DNA from: Caenorhabditis elegans
Lineage: Eukaryota; Nematoda; Chromadorea; Rhabditida; Rhabditidae
Length of the DNA stretch: 64,000 bases
NCBI RefSeq assembly: GCF_000002985.6
Contig: NC_003280.10
Coordinates: forward strand, 9,110,501-9,174,500
Reading direction: 5' to 3'
This document shows, one piece after another, positions 49,375-59,456 of the stretch. A program made the translations under genes and the position numbers. The notes below the pieces were generated by a model. It saw nothing but the letters and a program-made list of their open reading frames with translations, had not been told where the DNA came from and ran no database searches. Within the stretch, counting starts at the first letter, position 1, and every line of letters begins with the position of its first letter.

Positions 49375-50884
49375 CAAATTATTTTTCATAACAACAATAT
49401 GTCTTGTATGGTTGTTATGCATAAGCATTCTATATATTTTTTATATTTTAGGTAGGTTTTCGCTTCATAAATATTTTCAGTGAAAAAGTATGTTAATTGC
49501 AATGAAACACCAAATTTCTTTCTTCGAAGAAAAATGACAATTTACGGCGAAAGGGAGGCTTGAAATTTTGATTTCAAAATCAAGTCAAAAAAATAAGCAA
49601 ACTTGCACCAAAAGTTAGAGTACCATATTTGTTTTACTAAAAACTTTAACTGTTTTTTATTATATTTCAAGAAACACATTCTGAAACGGTAAGAAAGAGC
49701 TGATGTCATAAATGGCCAAAATAGTAGACATAAATTTATACATCAAAGACAACATGTTCAGAGATCACACTAGTTCTCCGACATCGGGTGCGAAATGATG
49801 ACAAAACCTCATCCTATTCGCCTGTATTCTCATCCTATCTTCTTATCATCGCCTTCTAGTTCCCTCTTACATTTCCTTTTCTTCTGCAAACCGCATTGTC
49901 ACACCATCTAAGTTGCTGATTATCACGTACGCATGTCTACGTGACTTTCATCAAGAACTGTATGAATTAGGAGGTGGGCGGAGCAGACTGAACACGGGAA
50001 CTGTTGTGTGTGTGATTATTGTCATGGAGGGTGAATATGGCAGTGGTATATAAATGAAAAGTTTTGTTGGAGATTGGTCATCAAGTCTTCCGCATATTTG
50101 TTTCCTTATTTATTTCTTTTTTATTTTATTGAAACAGTATTTTTAGTCCAAAGTAAAAAGTTCAGTATAAACAAATGAAAAATTGATGTGATCAATTACT
50201 GAACTCTGATATTTATCTTGTAAATTCATGTCATTCAAAAAAATAACATTTTCTTTGAAACAAGTTTGAAATACTTTTTGTCTACTATTAAAGAATCGTT
50301 TATCTTGTTCTTCCCCACGTTCCTTAAACTCTTAATTTGATAGTTCCGTATTAATGAAAAAACGTGACAATGCATCGTCAGCATACCCAGTGTTGATTTT
50401 CTCAATTCTGATTACGGTATTCAATTAAAAAATACCTCTTATTTCTGTACTTAACTACGTCTAAATACATATAGGATGTTTGTTTCTAAGTTCTTGACAT
50501 GCTTCACCAAACTCTATTTGTTTTGCCCTAATGATCATGATCGGTCATCTTCTAATCATAATTGTTATCAAGGACAAATCAGAAATTATTCGGAGAATCT
50601 AGTTTATCATACACTTTCGTAAATGCCAAAACTTCCTCTGATAGTTAATCTTTTAATTTTTTTTTATTTCTCTCTCCTACTTTCAAGTAATTGATACAAC
50701 TTGCTGTCTCCCCGTTACATTTTGCATCCTTCTCGTCTGGGCTGCAAATCTCGGAAGCCCATGCCGTCTCCACGTGATATCGCTTTTCCAACCTCTCTCA
50801 GTCTACGTTTTATTTTCAAATTTTGATCTTTTTTTTCTTGTTCTTCTCCCTCACAATTTGACCTTCTTCTTTCTTCAGACATAT
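49375..50884. other. Intergenic region and promoter of acyltransferase copy 2
   Basis: TATATAAA is found at 50047-50054, following GGTGGGCGGAG near 49972-49982. A CT-rich stretch with TTTCTTCAG (to 50879) directly precedes the ATG of copy 2, so either a 5' UTR intron or trans-splicing is possible. Confidence 0.45.
50047..50054 (+). promoter_or_regulatory. TATA box, probably of acyltransferase copy 2
   Basis: TATATAAA lies 830 bp upstream of the ATG; the distance needs a 5' UTR intron from about 50090 to 50879. Confidence 0.35.
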
Positions 50885-52795
50885 ATGTCATCATCGCCAC
50901 ACACTCACACTCTAATAATCATGGAACGACTCAGCGAAGTGCGATTGTACTCATCACCAATGACATCAGTACTCAACTCAAATCTATCTTCTTGCTTAAC
51001 AAATGCATTTATTCCTGATACTGTACGAATGGCCAGTAGTCCACTTTTGGCATGGATGACACTTGTAAGTTGGTAGACTACGTGAGACTTTTATGTTTTA
51101 TCAGAATGTGAGAAGAACGTGCAGACTTGCAAAATAATTTCTGATAAAACAGGAATTCAGACTGACAGTTTCGATGATCATTATGTGACAATAGAGTTAC
51201 AGCTTAAAATCTTATACTTTTTGAACTAGACAATGTGTATTGTTCTTTAGGCCATCTTTAGACTAGCTAGGGAATTATCAATATTCATTCAATTATATTG
51301 TAGGTCGTCATCGGAACACTTGCTCCAGTAAGCGTCTTTTCCTGCTTGAGCCTCAAGCGATCAGTCAAAGAATTGCTCACTGAAAGATCCTCGAAACTCG
51401 ATGTATTGGATATCTTCCGATTCGTTGCAATCCTTTGGGTTATGCTTAACCATACTGGAAGTGAAGGAAGAATTGATATTTTGGATCGACTACCATCTGC
51501 TGATGCATTCAAAAGTGCAATGCATGATCATCCAATTTTTGGAGCTCTCATGGGAAACTCTGCTCTTGGAGTTGAAATTTTCCTTGTACTTTCTGGACTT
51601 TTGGCAGCTAGATCGTGGCTTCGTAAAGCCGATGAGCCATTTTTCCAACATTGGAAATCATTTATTGCTCGTAGACTACTCCGCTTGGCTCCATCCATGT
51701 TCATTTTTGTCTACATCGCTGCTGGTCCAATCATGAATGCTCTTCTCCCACGATACTCCTCTTCAATGGTCTCCGCTTGTGGTTTTTGGGGTATTCTTTC
51801 CCATGTAACATTCACTTCTAATTGGCAATCCACACCAACTTGCATGGGATATCTTTGGTATTTGGGACTCGACATGCAACTTTACATGGTTGCTCCAATC
51901 TTCTTGAATCTTCTTCACAAGTTTCCAAAACGTGGAATGGCTCTCACTATTACCACTATAATTGCCTCTATGGTCATCCGTGCGGGTTACTGTACCGCCT
52001 ATGGAACTTGCAACCAAAGTGATGTCGATATTCCATTCATTTCATATCCAGGGCAAGACGCAGAGACATTGAAGAGTATTTATGCTGGACTTTGGGACAT
52101 GTACTCAAGACCATATACCAAGTGTGGTCCATTCCTTATCGGTCTTCTTCTCGGATACATCACAGTTTCCAGCAAAGTAAGTTTCAACTTTTTGAAATTA
52201 GATAATTAAAATTAACTTTCTATCTTTCAGTACATCATGGTTTCGACTACATCCAAGACACTCTTCCGTTCCAGTCTCATTGTCGCAATCGCCACAATCT
52301 ACGCAATTCTCCCAGAATATTGGAACCCAAATGCTGGAAATACTCTCTATAATACAGTTTACACGGCAGTATTCCGATCTGTATTCGCTATGGCTATTTC
52401 TGGAATGATTGCTGCTCTGTATTTCAGACAAGAATAGTGAGTATATTTTACTTTTACAAAAAGAATCTTCTTAAACTTTCAGGTAAACTTCCTGAAATTG
52501 AAAAAAAAATCAAAAAATTATATAATTCTAGTTATTATTTTTCAGCCGTCCAACAAATCCGATCTTCGCCATGCTTGCCAAGCTCACCTACAACGCGTAT
52601 CTCCTTCATATGCCAGTTGTCTATATTTTCAATTGGCTCCCATTCCTTCAAGCTGCCACTTCACCAATTCATCTTCTACTAGTTCTTCCATTTGTTGCAA
52701 TTCTATCATTCATTGCTGCTCTCATCTTTTATCTTTTCATTGAGGCCCCAATTGGGCATTTGACATCTCAATATGCCACACGACTGGGCCTGTAG
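50885..52795 (+). CDS. Acyltransferase-3 family membrane protein (OAC type), copy 2
   Basis: Exons 50885-51064, 51304-52176, 52231-52436 and 52546-52795 give up to 502 aa. It is a close paralogue of the gene at 47636, with the same exon phases and identical lengths of the last three exons (873, 206, 250 nt). Core motifs: KLDVLDIFRFVAILWVMLNH, ALGVEIFLVLSGLLAARSWL, FIARRLLRLAPSMFIFVYIA and LTYNAYLLHMPVVYIFNWL. I took the first ATG after the TTTCTTCAG acceptor. The paralogue's start matches the later in-frame ATG at 50960 (MTSVLNSNLSSCLTNAF against MSSALNKNTTSCLTSTL), so 50960 is the main alternative (477 aa). Lacks an NRF domain. Poly(A) signal at 52930. Confidence 0.9.
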
Positions 52796-52929
52796 ATTTA
52801 ATTGTGATATGATCTTTTCGATTAAGCTTTAGGATATGTTTTCTTTTGCCACCCACGTGTAATTGTATTTATGTATATTGTTTATGTTTCTGGTGCGATT
52901 ATTTTGAAATTACGGGTAACGATAAGCAC

Positions 52930-52935
52930 AATAAA
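52930..52935 (+). terminator. Poly(A) signal of acyltransferase copy 2
   Basis: AATAAA is 135 nt after the stop and 12 nt short of the last coding base of the opposite-strand gene, so the 3' ends of the convergent genes nearly meet. Confidence 0.55.
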
Positions 52936-52946
52936 TAATTAATAAT

Positions 52947-55203
52947 TTAAGAACAATCTCGTAATCTTCCAAATCTATTCAGAACTTTCCAATATTCTAG
53001 ACAATCTGATGCAATAAGTCTTTGACCATGTCCTGTACTTTCACGAGTTGCTAATGCCATTGAGATTCTTGCAACTGCAGACATAGCTGAGAACGGATCC
53101 TCACCTGGAAATGTAACTTTTAAATCTTTTATCTAATTTTATAACAGAGTGAAGTATCTCTAAAGAACGTTTTTATTATCAAAAGATCAGTCACATCGCA
53201 GTCTTTCAACATATATTGGTCTCAATGAACTGTATGATTCGAAATTCAACCGAATGGTTTTTGAGATTAAAGTATACTAAAACTACTAGGCATGAAAATA
53301 AATTTGGGTAACTGTTGATCAAAATCAGGAGGAGTGTGATGGACTGAAAGGACCTCCAAAACTATATAGACCAATTCAATATCAGTTGTTTTATATATTC
53401 TGGATATCTGAGTTTTTAGTTTAATATTGTTCGGAAGTCCCGTGATCATGTATTTCTCTATAGACATTAAAATGCTAAGTTTCATACACTCATGGTCTGA
53501 ATTCAGGTAGAGCAAATTACCATATATTAACTCCAGAGAGGATGTTTTTTTTTCAAATTAAACCAATAGTTTCTAAATGGTAGTTTCCACTCAAAATTTA
53601 AAATATATTCAATACTGAAATCTTAAAACTCACAATCACATTCAGCTACAATCAAACGTGAATTCGAAGCTGCAGCCTCTTCAATCTCTCCTCCTTTCTG
53701 AACACCATCGAGGAGAATATCAGATTCTCTGTAATCGTATTTCAGAAATTTTGATTATTTCATAAAACTTGTTTGGATTCAAGGAATATGACAATAAAAA
53801 AAAGCTGCTAGATTGAAATGTTTGCACGATTTCCAATGATATCCTCGGTACAATTTTTGGTACAATTCCTTTTCTACCCGGATTTTTTTAGAATACTCAA
53901 AACATTGAATTATTCAAATTTAAGTTTCACATGTGTTTATTTTAATACTATTTTCATTTTTAGGCATAAAATACAATAAAAATAGCCTAAAATGCAGAAA
54001 AAACACCTGATTTTGTACTACGAATTAAAAATTAATCTTCATACTATATTCTAGATATGAACAAATGTATGAATTTAATTTTTGAAAATATATAGGTCAC
54101 GATTGTAGTTTGTTCTCAAGTAGTTCTAGTAAATTTCCGTTGTTTTCTATTGATGGGATATCGAGTTGGAGTTGGTGAAGGGATACCATTGGGTACTGTA
54201 GTAATATTGTGGTAGTAAGAGTTTTCAGATTATATTTCTAGAAATTTATTCACTATGAAATGATCAGAACTTATGAACATTTGACTCTAGATATTTAAAA
54301 AAAACACGATATGATCTCTTGCTCTCTGGTAAAAAATCCAGAAACATTAAAAGTATTTGCCGGTTTTTTTCTATTCTGCTGTAATCATGAATAGGGATCG
54401 CTAGATAGATCGTAGTCAGTCCACAATGGCCCCCGAAATGTGAGTTTTGCCTTTCGGCCGGCACCCCCATAGGACCGTCACCAGGGTGTTAAGGCTGGTG
54501 AACTAAAAATTTCGGGATTTTGCCATACGGCGGGTATCCCTTATCACCCCGGTGTGTGGACAACTCCCCACACTGAAGGAGTTGAACCACCAGTCAGTGC
54601 CCCACTGAAGGATAACCGAACCAACTCTGACTTCGTGCCTCGGTACTTACCGTTACTAATCCCTATAATTTCTCACTATCAGTATTCTTTTCATAAGATT
54701 ATTGATCCGTTTTCCAAAAAACAAGATCTCTGTAGTCACCGACTTTCCAAAACACGTAAAAGATCAACGCAGTGAAATATCTGAATGCGGAATTCGTAGT
54801 TAAACAGTATTTGCCCAAAAAACGTCTTTGTCAGATTTAGAAAAAAATCGATTTTCTTAATTTGATATCTTACCTAACCGCTTTTGAAATCTCCGAGGAG
54901 TGTTTCAAATCACACATGAACTCCTCTACATTTGCACCATGATCCTTTAATATCTGAGCAACAAGCCCTATTTGCTTGAATCCATGAACTGCTACCACAT
55001 TTGTTCCCTCTAAATAGTTTTCTCCAAGTTGTGCTCTTTGTTTAACATTTGCTCCGATGTAGAGGTTACCTACCATCTGGAATTGGTAACGTTTTTTAAA
55101 AATTCACTTACAATATCATAATAAAACTCTAAAACTTTGACAGATATCTAAATTTTAAATTCAAAATCCAACTTACCCTTTTAGAAATTCGAACAGCTAA
55201 CAT
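52947..55203 (-). CDS. Truncated class III CoA-transferase / AMACR-like protein (160 aa)
   Basis: Minus-strand exons in reading order: 55203-55177, 55076-54874, 53728-53634, 53104-52947; sum 483 nt. Parts match the CaiB/BaiF (AMACR) fold: LEGTNVVAVHGFKQIGLVAQ with ILKDHGANVEEF (family L.G..V.DL....GP.A...LADLGA.V..VE); DLKHSSEISKAVRESDILLD; NSRLIVAECD (NPRLIYA.LTGFG); then CEDPFSAMSAVARISMALAT followed by RESTGHGQRLIASD (ADFAGGGL..ALGI..AL..R..TGKGQ...A). The Asp of the CED motif aligns with the catalytic Asp. The stretch between RLI and ADF, which carries the catalytic His of AMACR, is missing, and so is the whole C-terminal domain: families are about 380 aa. Catalysis in the usual way is doubtful. 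It may be a decayed copy or a small derived protein. Confidence 0.65.
53729..54873. other. Intron of the CoA-transferase-like gene with a GC-rich insert
   Basis: The 1.1-kb intron is AT-rich apart from an abrupt GC-rich insert at about 54410-54660. No exon carrying the missing CoA-transferase segment was found here or in the 529-nt intron at 53105-53633. Confidence 0.5.
54410..54660. mobile_element. Compositionally foreign GC-rich block, possible transposon relic
   Basis: Dense C/G runs (CGGCCGGCACCCCCATAGG, CACCCCGGTGTGTGG, GGCGGGTATCCC) interrupt AT-rich intron. Both strands are open for tens of codons (minus: MGVPAERQNSHFGGHCGLTT; plus: MWTTPHTEGVEPPVSAPLKD), and CAACTCCCCACACTGAAGGA is a partial inverse of its flank. 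It looks like the end of a retroelement or another repeat, but no family was recognised. Confidence 0.35.
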
Positions 55204-55568
55204 TTTTTAGTGTTGCAGCTGCAGACTTTTACGTTTTGTTCAAATTCGGCGAATCTGCTTCTTCACAACTAATCCAATTTCAATTTCAATTTCATTTTCT
55301 TCTTCTTCTTCTGCTTTTGCAGCTCCTCCTTCCTCTTTCTATTCATTACTCCCACTCCCGAAGGAGTCAATTTCAGAAAGAGCAGCAAGCTAATTATTTT
55401 CGTGCAACAAGAAAACGGGAGCACAAGCCAAGAAAACGTTTGTTTTATCTATCAAGTGTAGCAGAAGGAAAAAAGAAACAGAGTATACGAGTAGTACAAC
55501 AATAAAACGGAAAACAGTAACAATAGAAATTGAAAACAAAAAATTTGGCAATTTAGTCGGTATGGAAG
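55204..55568. other. Gap between PinX1-type and CoA-transferase-like genes (both minus strand)
   Basis: The 365-bp gap holds TTCTTC-rich (minus: GAAGAA) and CT-rich tracts. A CTGCAG acceptor-like site lies about 20 nt upstream of the CoA-transferase-like ATG on the minus strand, so an own promoter or a downstream operon position are both possible. Confidence 0.4.
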
Positions 55569-57300
55569 TTAGTGCTCATCTTCGGTGTGCTTCTTTCTTT
55601 TTCTTGGAATTTCTTCTTCATCTGCCTCCCCACCTTCAGCTCCTTCATTTTCCGGTTGTTGCTGCTCGCGGAGTCGCTTCAGACGTTTCTTTTCCTGGAA
55701 CATGTGTCAATTTGAGGTTTATTCAAATAATTTTGACAATTTTGATAAAAGTGCAACCTTGTCAAGATGACACTTTCGGTAATGGGCATGTTTATAATAT
55801 TATCACTCAATTTGAAGCTATGATAATAAATTGATAAACTTTTTGAAAAAAGTTAATCGAATTCAGGGAATCAAAATATTTTTTGTGCAAGAATAAAGTC
55901 AGGTATTTGATGTTTAGCACTAGATACTGTCGACCACGGGTGTCGGTTTTTCGATTTTTTGTGACTTACTCAAAGTATGTAACAAAAAATCGAAATTTTC
56001 GTTTTTTTTTCGATTTTTCGATATTTCGAAAAAATTTTCAATTAAAAAAAAATTAGCTTAAAATTTTGGTCATTTCCTTATTTTTTAAAGAAATTTTTAC
56101 GTTCCTTCATCAATATAAGCTAAATTAGATTTTTTAAATCTTATTTTATGATTAATTTTCTGAACATTTTTTTCGACTTTAAGATTTTTCAGAAAATCGA
56201 AACATCGAACATTTTCGTTTTTCGATTTTCCCTCGAAATAATCGAAAAATCGAAAAAATCGAAAAACGACACCCTTGCTGTCAACCATATTTCTAAAAAT
56301 AGCTTATCTACCTTTTTCAGTCGTTTACGTTCAGCTTCATCAAACTCTTCATCAATAATTTCTTCCTTAACTTCTTGTTTTACTTCCAGAATAGTTTCAA
56401 CTGTTTCCAGAGTTTCTTCCTTATCTCTTTGTTCTCGTCTCAATCGTTTTCTCTCCTTTTTTTCGGCTTTTCGACGAGCTTTTTCTTCATCCGATTCTTC
56501 TTCCTCCACTTCAGTCTTTATTTCCATTTTCACTTCTGTCTGATTAGCAGCTGCAGCCTCCCGTTTTGCCTTCAAAGCAGCCATTTTTGCAGCGAAATAG
56601 TCACCGACGGATAGGGTGCTGACAGTGTTATTTCCCTCCTTTTTCTCTTGACTGTCAGCTTGGCTATCAGAACTATCAGATTTTACAGATGAATTTTCAG
56701 TTTTTTCTTCGATTTTCTCTTCGGCATTGTCAGATTTGAGTCTTCCATATCCAAGAATTCCTTTTTTGTGGCTATCGCTGTAGTTACTTGTATCCTTGGC
56801 GCGAGTGAATTTTTGATAACTAAAAATTGATATACTTATACTTTTTTAAAATGATGTTTCAAACTTACTGAATTCTTCTCCTAATCGATTTGCTTTTCAA
56901 TTCAATGGAAATCTTCTCCGCAGCTGCATTCTTTTCTTCTTCCGTTTGTTCTGGTTCCTGTTCTTTATTTTTGTTCAAAGCTGCCAAAAGATCGGCGAAA
57001 TCGTCGTGATGAGAAATCCATGTAGAATCATAATCAGCCATTTTGTCAGCACCAAGTCCTCTTCCAGAAGTATTTGCCTTGAGCTTCACAGAGTCTGCGT
57101 TTCCTTGACGATTTCTTCCCAGGCCATCTCCTTCGGACCATCCCATTTTCTCCATAAGCTTTTTTGACAGTCTGTAAAATGTTGATGAAACCTGATTATT
57201 GATAGGAGAAAACTTACTTCTGATCGTCATTTTTCCATGTCAAATTTTGGGGATCAATACTAATTTTTTGTTTTCTCTTCGGCTCTGCCAAAATCGACAT
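55569..57300 (-). CDS. PinX1-type G-patch nucleolar protein
   Basis: Minus-strand exons: 57300-57218, 57171-56869, 56819-56312, 55694-55569; 339 aa (human PINX1 is 328). The N terminus MSILAEPKRKQKISIDPQNL resembles PINX1/Gno1. The G-patch follows (KLMEKMGWSEGDGLGRNRQG, then TSGRGLGAD), then STWISHHDDFADLLAALNK and IRRRIHYQKFTRAKD as in PINX1, then a SVGDYFAAKMAALKAKR motif and a highly charged, Lys/Glu-rich coiled C-terminal tail ending RKRKKHTEDEH. PINX1/Gno1 act in the nucleolus as cofactors of the helicase Prp43/DHX15 in rRNA and snoRNA processing; vertebrate PINX1 also binds telomerase. On the minus strand it lies 241 nt after the metallophosphoesterase gene, with operon-like spacing. 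Intron 3 contains a MITE. Confidence 0.88.
55928..56283. mobile_element. MITE in intron 3 of the PinX1-type gene
   Basis: The left end has GGGTGTCGGTTTTTCGATTT and the right end AAATCGAAAAACGACACCC in inverse, with TGTCGACC / TGTCAACC outside. The interior is made of ATCGAAAAA-type simple repeats. Confidence 0.65.
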
Positions 57301-57330
57301 TTTCCAAAAGAATTGAAGCGTCGATAAACC

Positions 57331-57332
57331 CT
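57331..57332 (-). promoter_or_regulatory. Candidate trans-splice acceptor ahead of the PinX1-type gene
   Basis: On the minus strand GTGATTTTAG precedes GGTTTATCGACG, about 30 nt before the ATG. It lies about 100 nt after the expected cleavage site of the upstream gene, the spacing typical of SL2 trans-splicing in C. elegans operons. Confidence 0.5.
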
Positions 57333-57445
57333 AAAATCACAGGAATTGAAATATAATTAGAATGATTGTATAAATAAAATATTACAGTGTTCCGAACACT
57401 GGTAAAATCAATAATGTTAAAATAAATTGGAGCAAAGAAGACACT

Positions 57446-57451
57446 TTTATT
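57446..57451 (-). terminator. Poly(A) signal of the metallophosphoesterase gene
   Basis: AATAAA on the minus strand, 91 nt after the stop codon. Confidence 0.55.
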
Positions 57452-57541
57452 TCAGACAGACAGATCAAATAAATTACAACGAAATCATACAGAAAATAGT
57501 CATCGAACCGTTTTAATGAGAATTTTACATTTTACAACACA

Positions 57542-58892
57542 TTATTCTCCCAGTAATTCCAACACCCAAACTTCGCTCATTCCAATCATTTTCATGGGTG
57601 GTCCTTGATACAATGATCCTGCCATTACCATCAATTGACCTCCAAATGGAATCTCATAGAGTCCATAAAAGTATGGTAGAAGCCAATAAACTACTGGAAT
57701 AACTACGTAGAATTGTCCTGCATGAGTGTGTCCAGATAAGACAATATCAATTTCTGATAATTCTTTCGGATGATCTACGATGAATTCTCGAATTGATGCC
57801 GGATTGTGTGCCATGACGATTTGAGAAGTATTTGATGGACATCGATGGATGGCTTTTGGTAGATCCATTTTAGTGTTCAAGATTCCAGATTTCGGACTTG
57901 AAATATCGTTTACTCCAGCCAAACAGACTCCTTTCAGCATTGTACTTCTGAAAAATATCACTGTTACTTCCAAGAAAAACTCAAAAACTTTGTAAAACTT
58001 ACTCGTTTTCAAGAACATTAATACGGCCATTTTTGTAGAATCTTATCCATTCCTGAACGTCTCCATAATAATATTCATGATTGCCAGTTACGAAATAAGT
58101 AGGTGCGTGAGCAGGGAGTTGACTGAAAACAAAAATTGAAATTTTGTGAATCAAACTAATTCGCCTACAGAATTGGTCGAACTCTATCCTCGATTTCCGC
58201 AACAGGAGCATCTACCATATCTCCAACAATCAGAATAGCATCAACTGGATTTTCAAGCACTTTTTCGACAACTTGATTGATTTGTTCCGAATAAACACTT
58301 GCACCAGCGTGCAAATCAGAGATCACTGCCAATTTTAATCGATTTCCATCAGCAGTGAAGTTTTTTATTTTGATGGTCTTTTCTTTGACAACAATCCAAT
58401 CGCGTGATATAAACATACTGACTGACAGAAGCAAGGTGATTATCATTGTGAATCTGAAAATAACATTTTTAATGATAAGTTCCGAAATGAGATGTTTTTT
58501 GTTACTTTATTTGAGATCTTCTTTTCCACATGAGATCGTTAAAATAAGGAACCTTTCCTATTATTTCCAAAATCGAAGCGGTGTAATGGAACATCTGAGA
58601 AAATTTTTTTAAAATAATTTAAATATTATTGAAATTAATATTACCTTCATTTTTCCAGCATAGAAATTAACAATCCCAAATCCACATACGAATGCAATCA
58701 TGTTAGTCCATATTCCCGCGCAGATTGAGGTGAGATCGAAGAGAAGCCACTGAAATGCAAGAGACTCTTTTAACAGCAACACAATTTCTAAAAACAAACC
58801 TGGAGAAATGCTGGGGCATAATACATAAAATAAATCGCTTGTCCGAGAACTAGGAAAATAATAAGGCCATCCGAGCATCGTTTCCGGATTGT
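57542..58892 (-). CDS. Membrane metallophosphoesterase (TMPPE/YkuE-like), start unresolved
   Basis: Minus-strand exons: 58892-58800, 58749-58645, 58594-58506, 58453-58169, 58122-58003, 57947-57542, giving at least 365 codons. The N-terminal half has about four membrane segments (GLIIFLVLGQAIYFMYYAPA; LLFDLTSICAGIWTNMIAFV; MIITLLLSVSMFIS). The phosphoesterase domain shows all metal-binding motifs in order: SDLHAG, VGDMVD, GNHEYYYGD, MAHNP and LSGHTHAGQ. It should be a di-metal phosphoesterase facing a membrane, like vertebrate TMPPE and bacterial YkuE; the natural substrate is unknown. The first exon shown starts in mid-frame at a TTTCAG acceptor with no ATG before the first membrane segment; the first in-frame ATG (58826) would cut that segment short. 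Upstream candidate ATGs near 59142 and 59203 end in the wrong phase. Confidence 0.85.
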
Positions 58893-59456
58893 CTGAAATG
58901 AGAATAGGTCAGTTTTTGGTGAGAAGAAGATTTAATCGATTTGAAGAGAAAAATAGTTATGGTCTTTGAAATCGTAGCAGGAAAACAAAATAAATTTTTA
59001 TTTAAAAGCAAATTCTTGTTTTGCTAACTTTTTCCAACAAGAATATTGCAATTTGTTGAAATTTCAGTGTCGAACGAAAAAAAAAGAAAATTTTGTTCAG
59101 CAACAACACTCCGCCTTGACACCTCTCGCGTTGTTTATCGTCATTGATGGGTCTCGCAACGCACGGCGCGTCTTCAAATTTGGGTTTTTTCTGTTTTCCT
59201 CCATCTTCCGAATATTATTGATTTCTCTCACGTATTGATCAAAAATTGTTCTGGTTAACGTTTGTATTGCAGCGTTCTTAAAAACCGATAAAATTTAGAT
59301 TTAGAACAGAAAAGAATCAGTTTTTTACGATGGCAACAAAATATCATTCATTATTCTTATAATTAACACTTTTCGTAGCTTTTCTCGTAATCAAAGTCAT
59401 CATTTACAGATCTAAGCAATCGAAAATCTTGATTCGTCCAGGCAGGTCCTGTAGAA
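58893..59456. promoter_or_regulatory. Shared upstream region between the minus-strand operon and dpl-1
   Basis: About 560 bp separate the divergent genes. It includes a GC-richer block (CACCTCTCGCGTTG, GCAACGCACGGCGCGTC, about 59120-59175) that probably serves both directions. Confidence 0.45.

Noticed and set aside
55236..55505. 89-codon plus-strand ORF in the gap before the PinX1-type gene
   Set aside because: Low-complexity Leu/Phe repeats from CTT-rich DNA; no supporting signals.
56148..56614. Plus-strand ORFs of 79-131 codons
   Set aside because: They are antisense shadows of the Lys/Glu-rich PinX1-type exon (giving Phe/Ser-rich translations).
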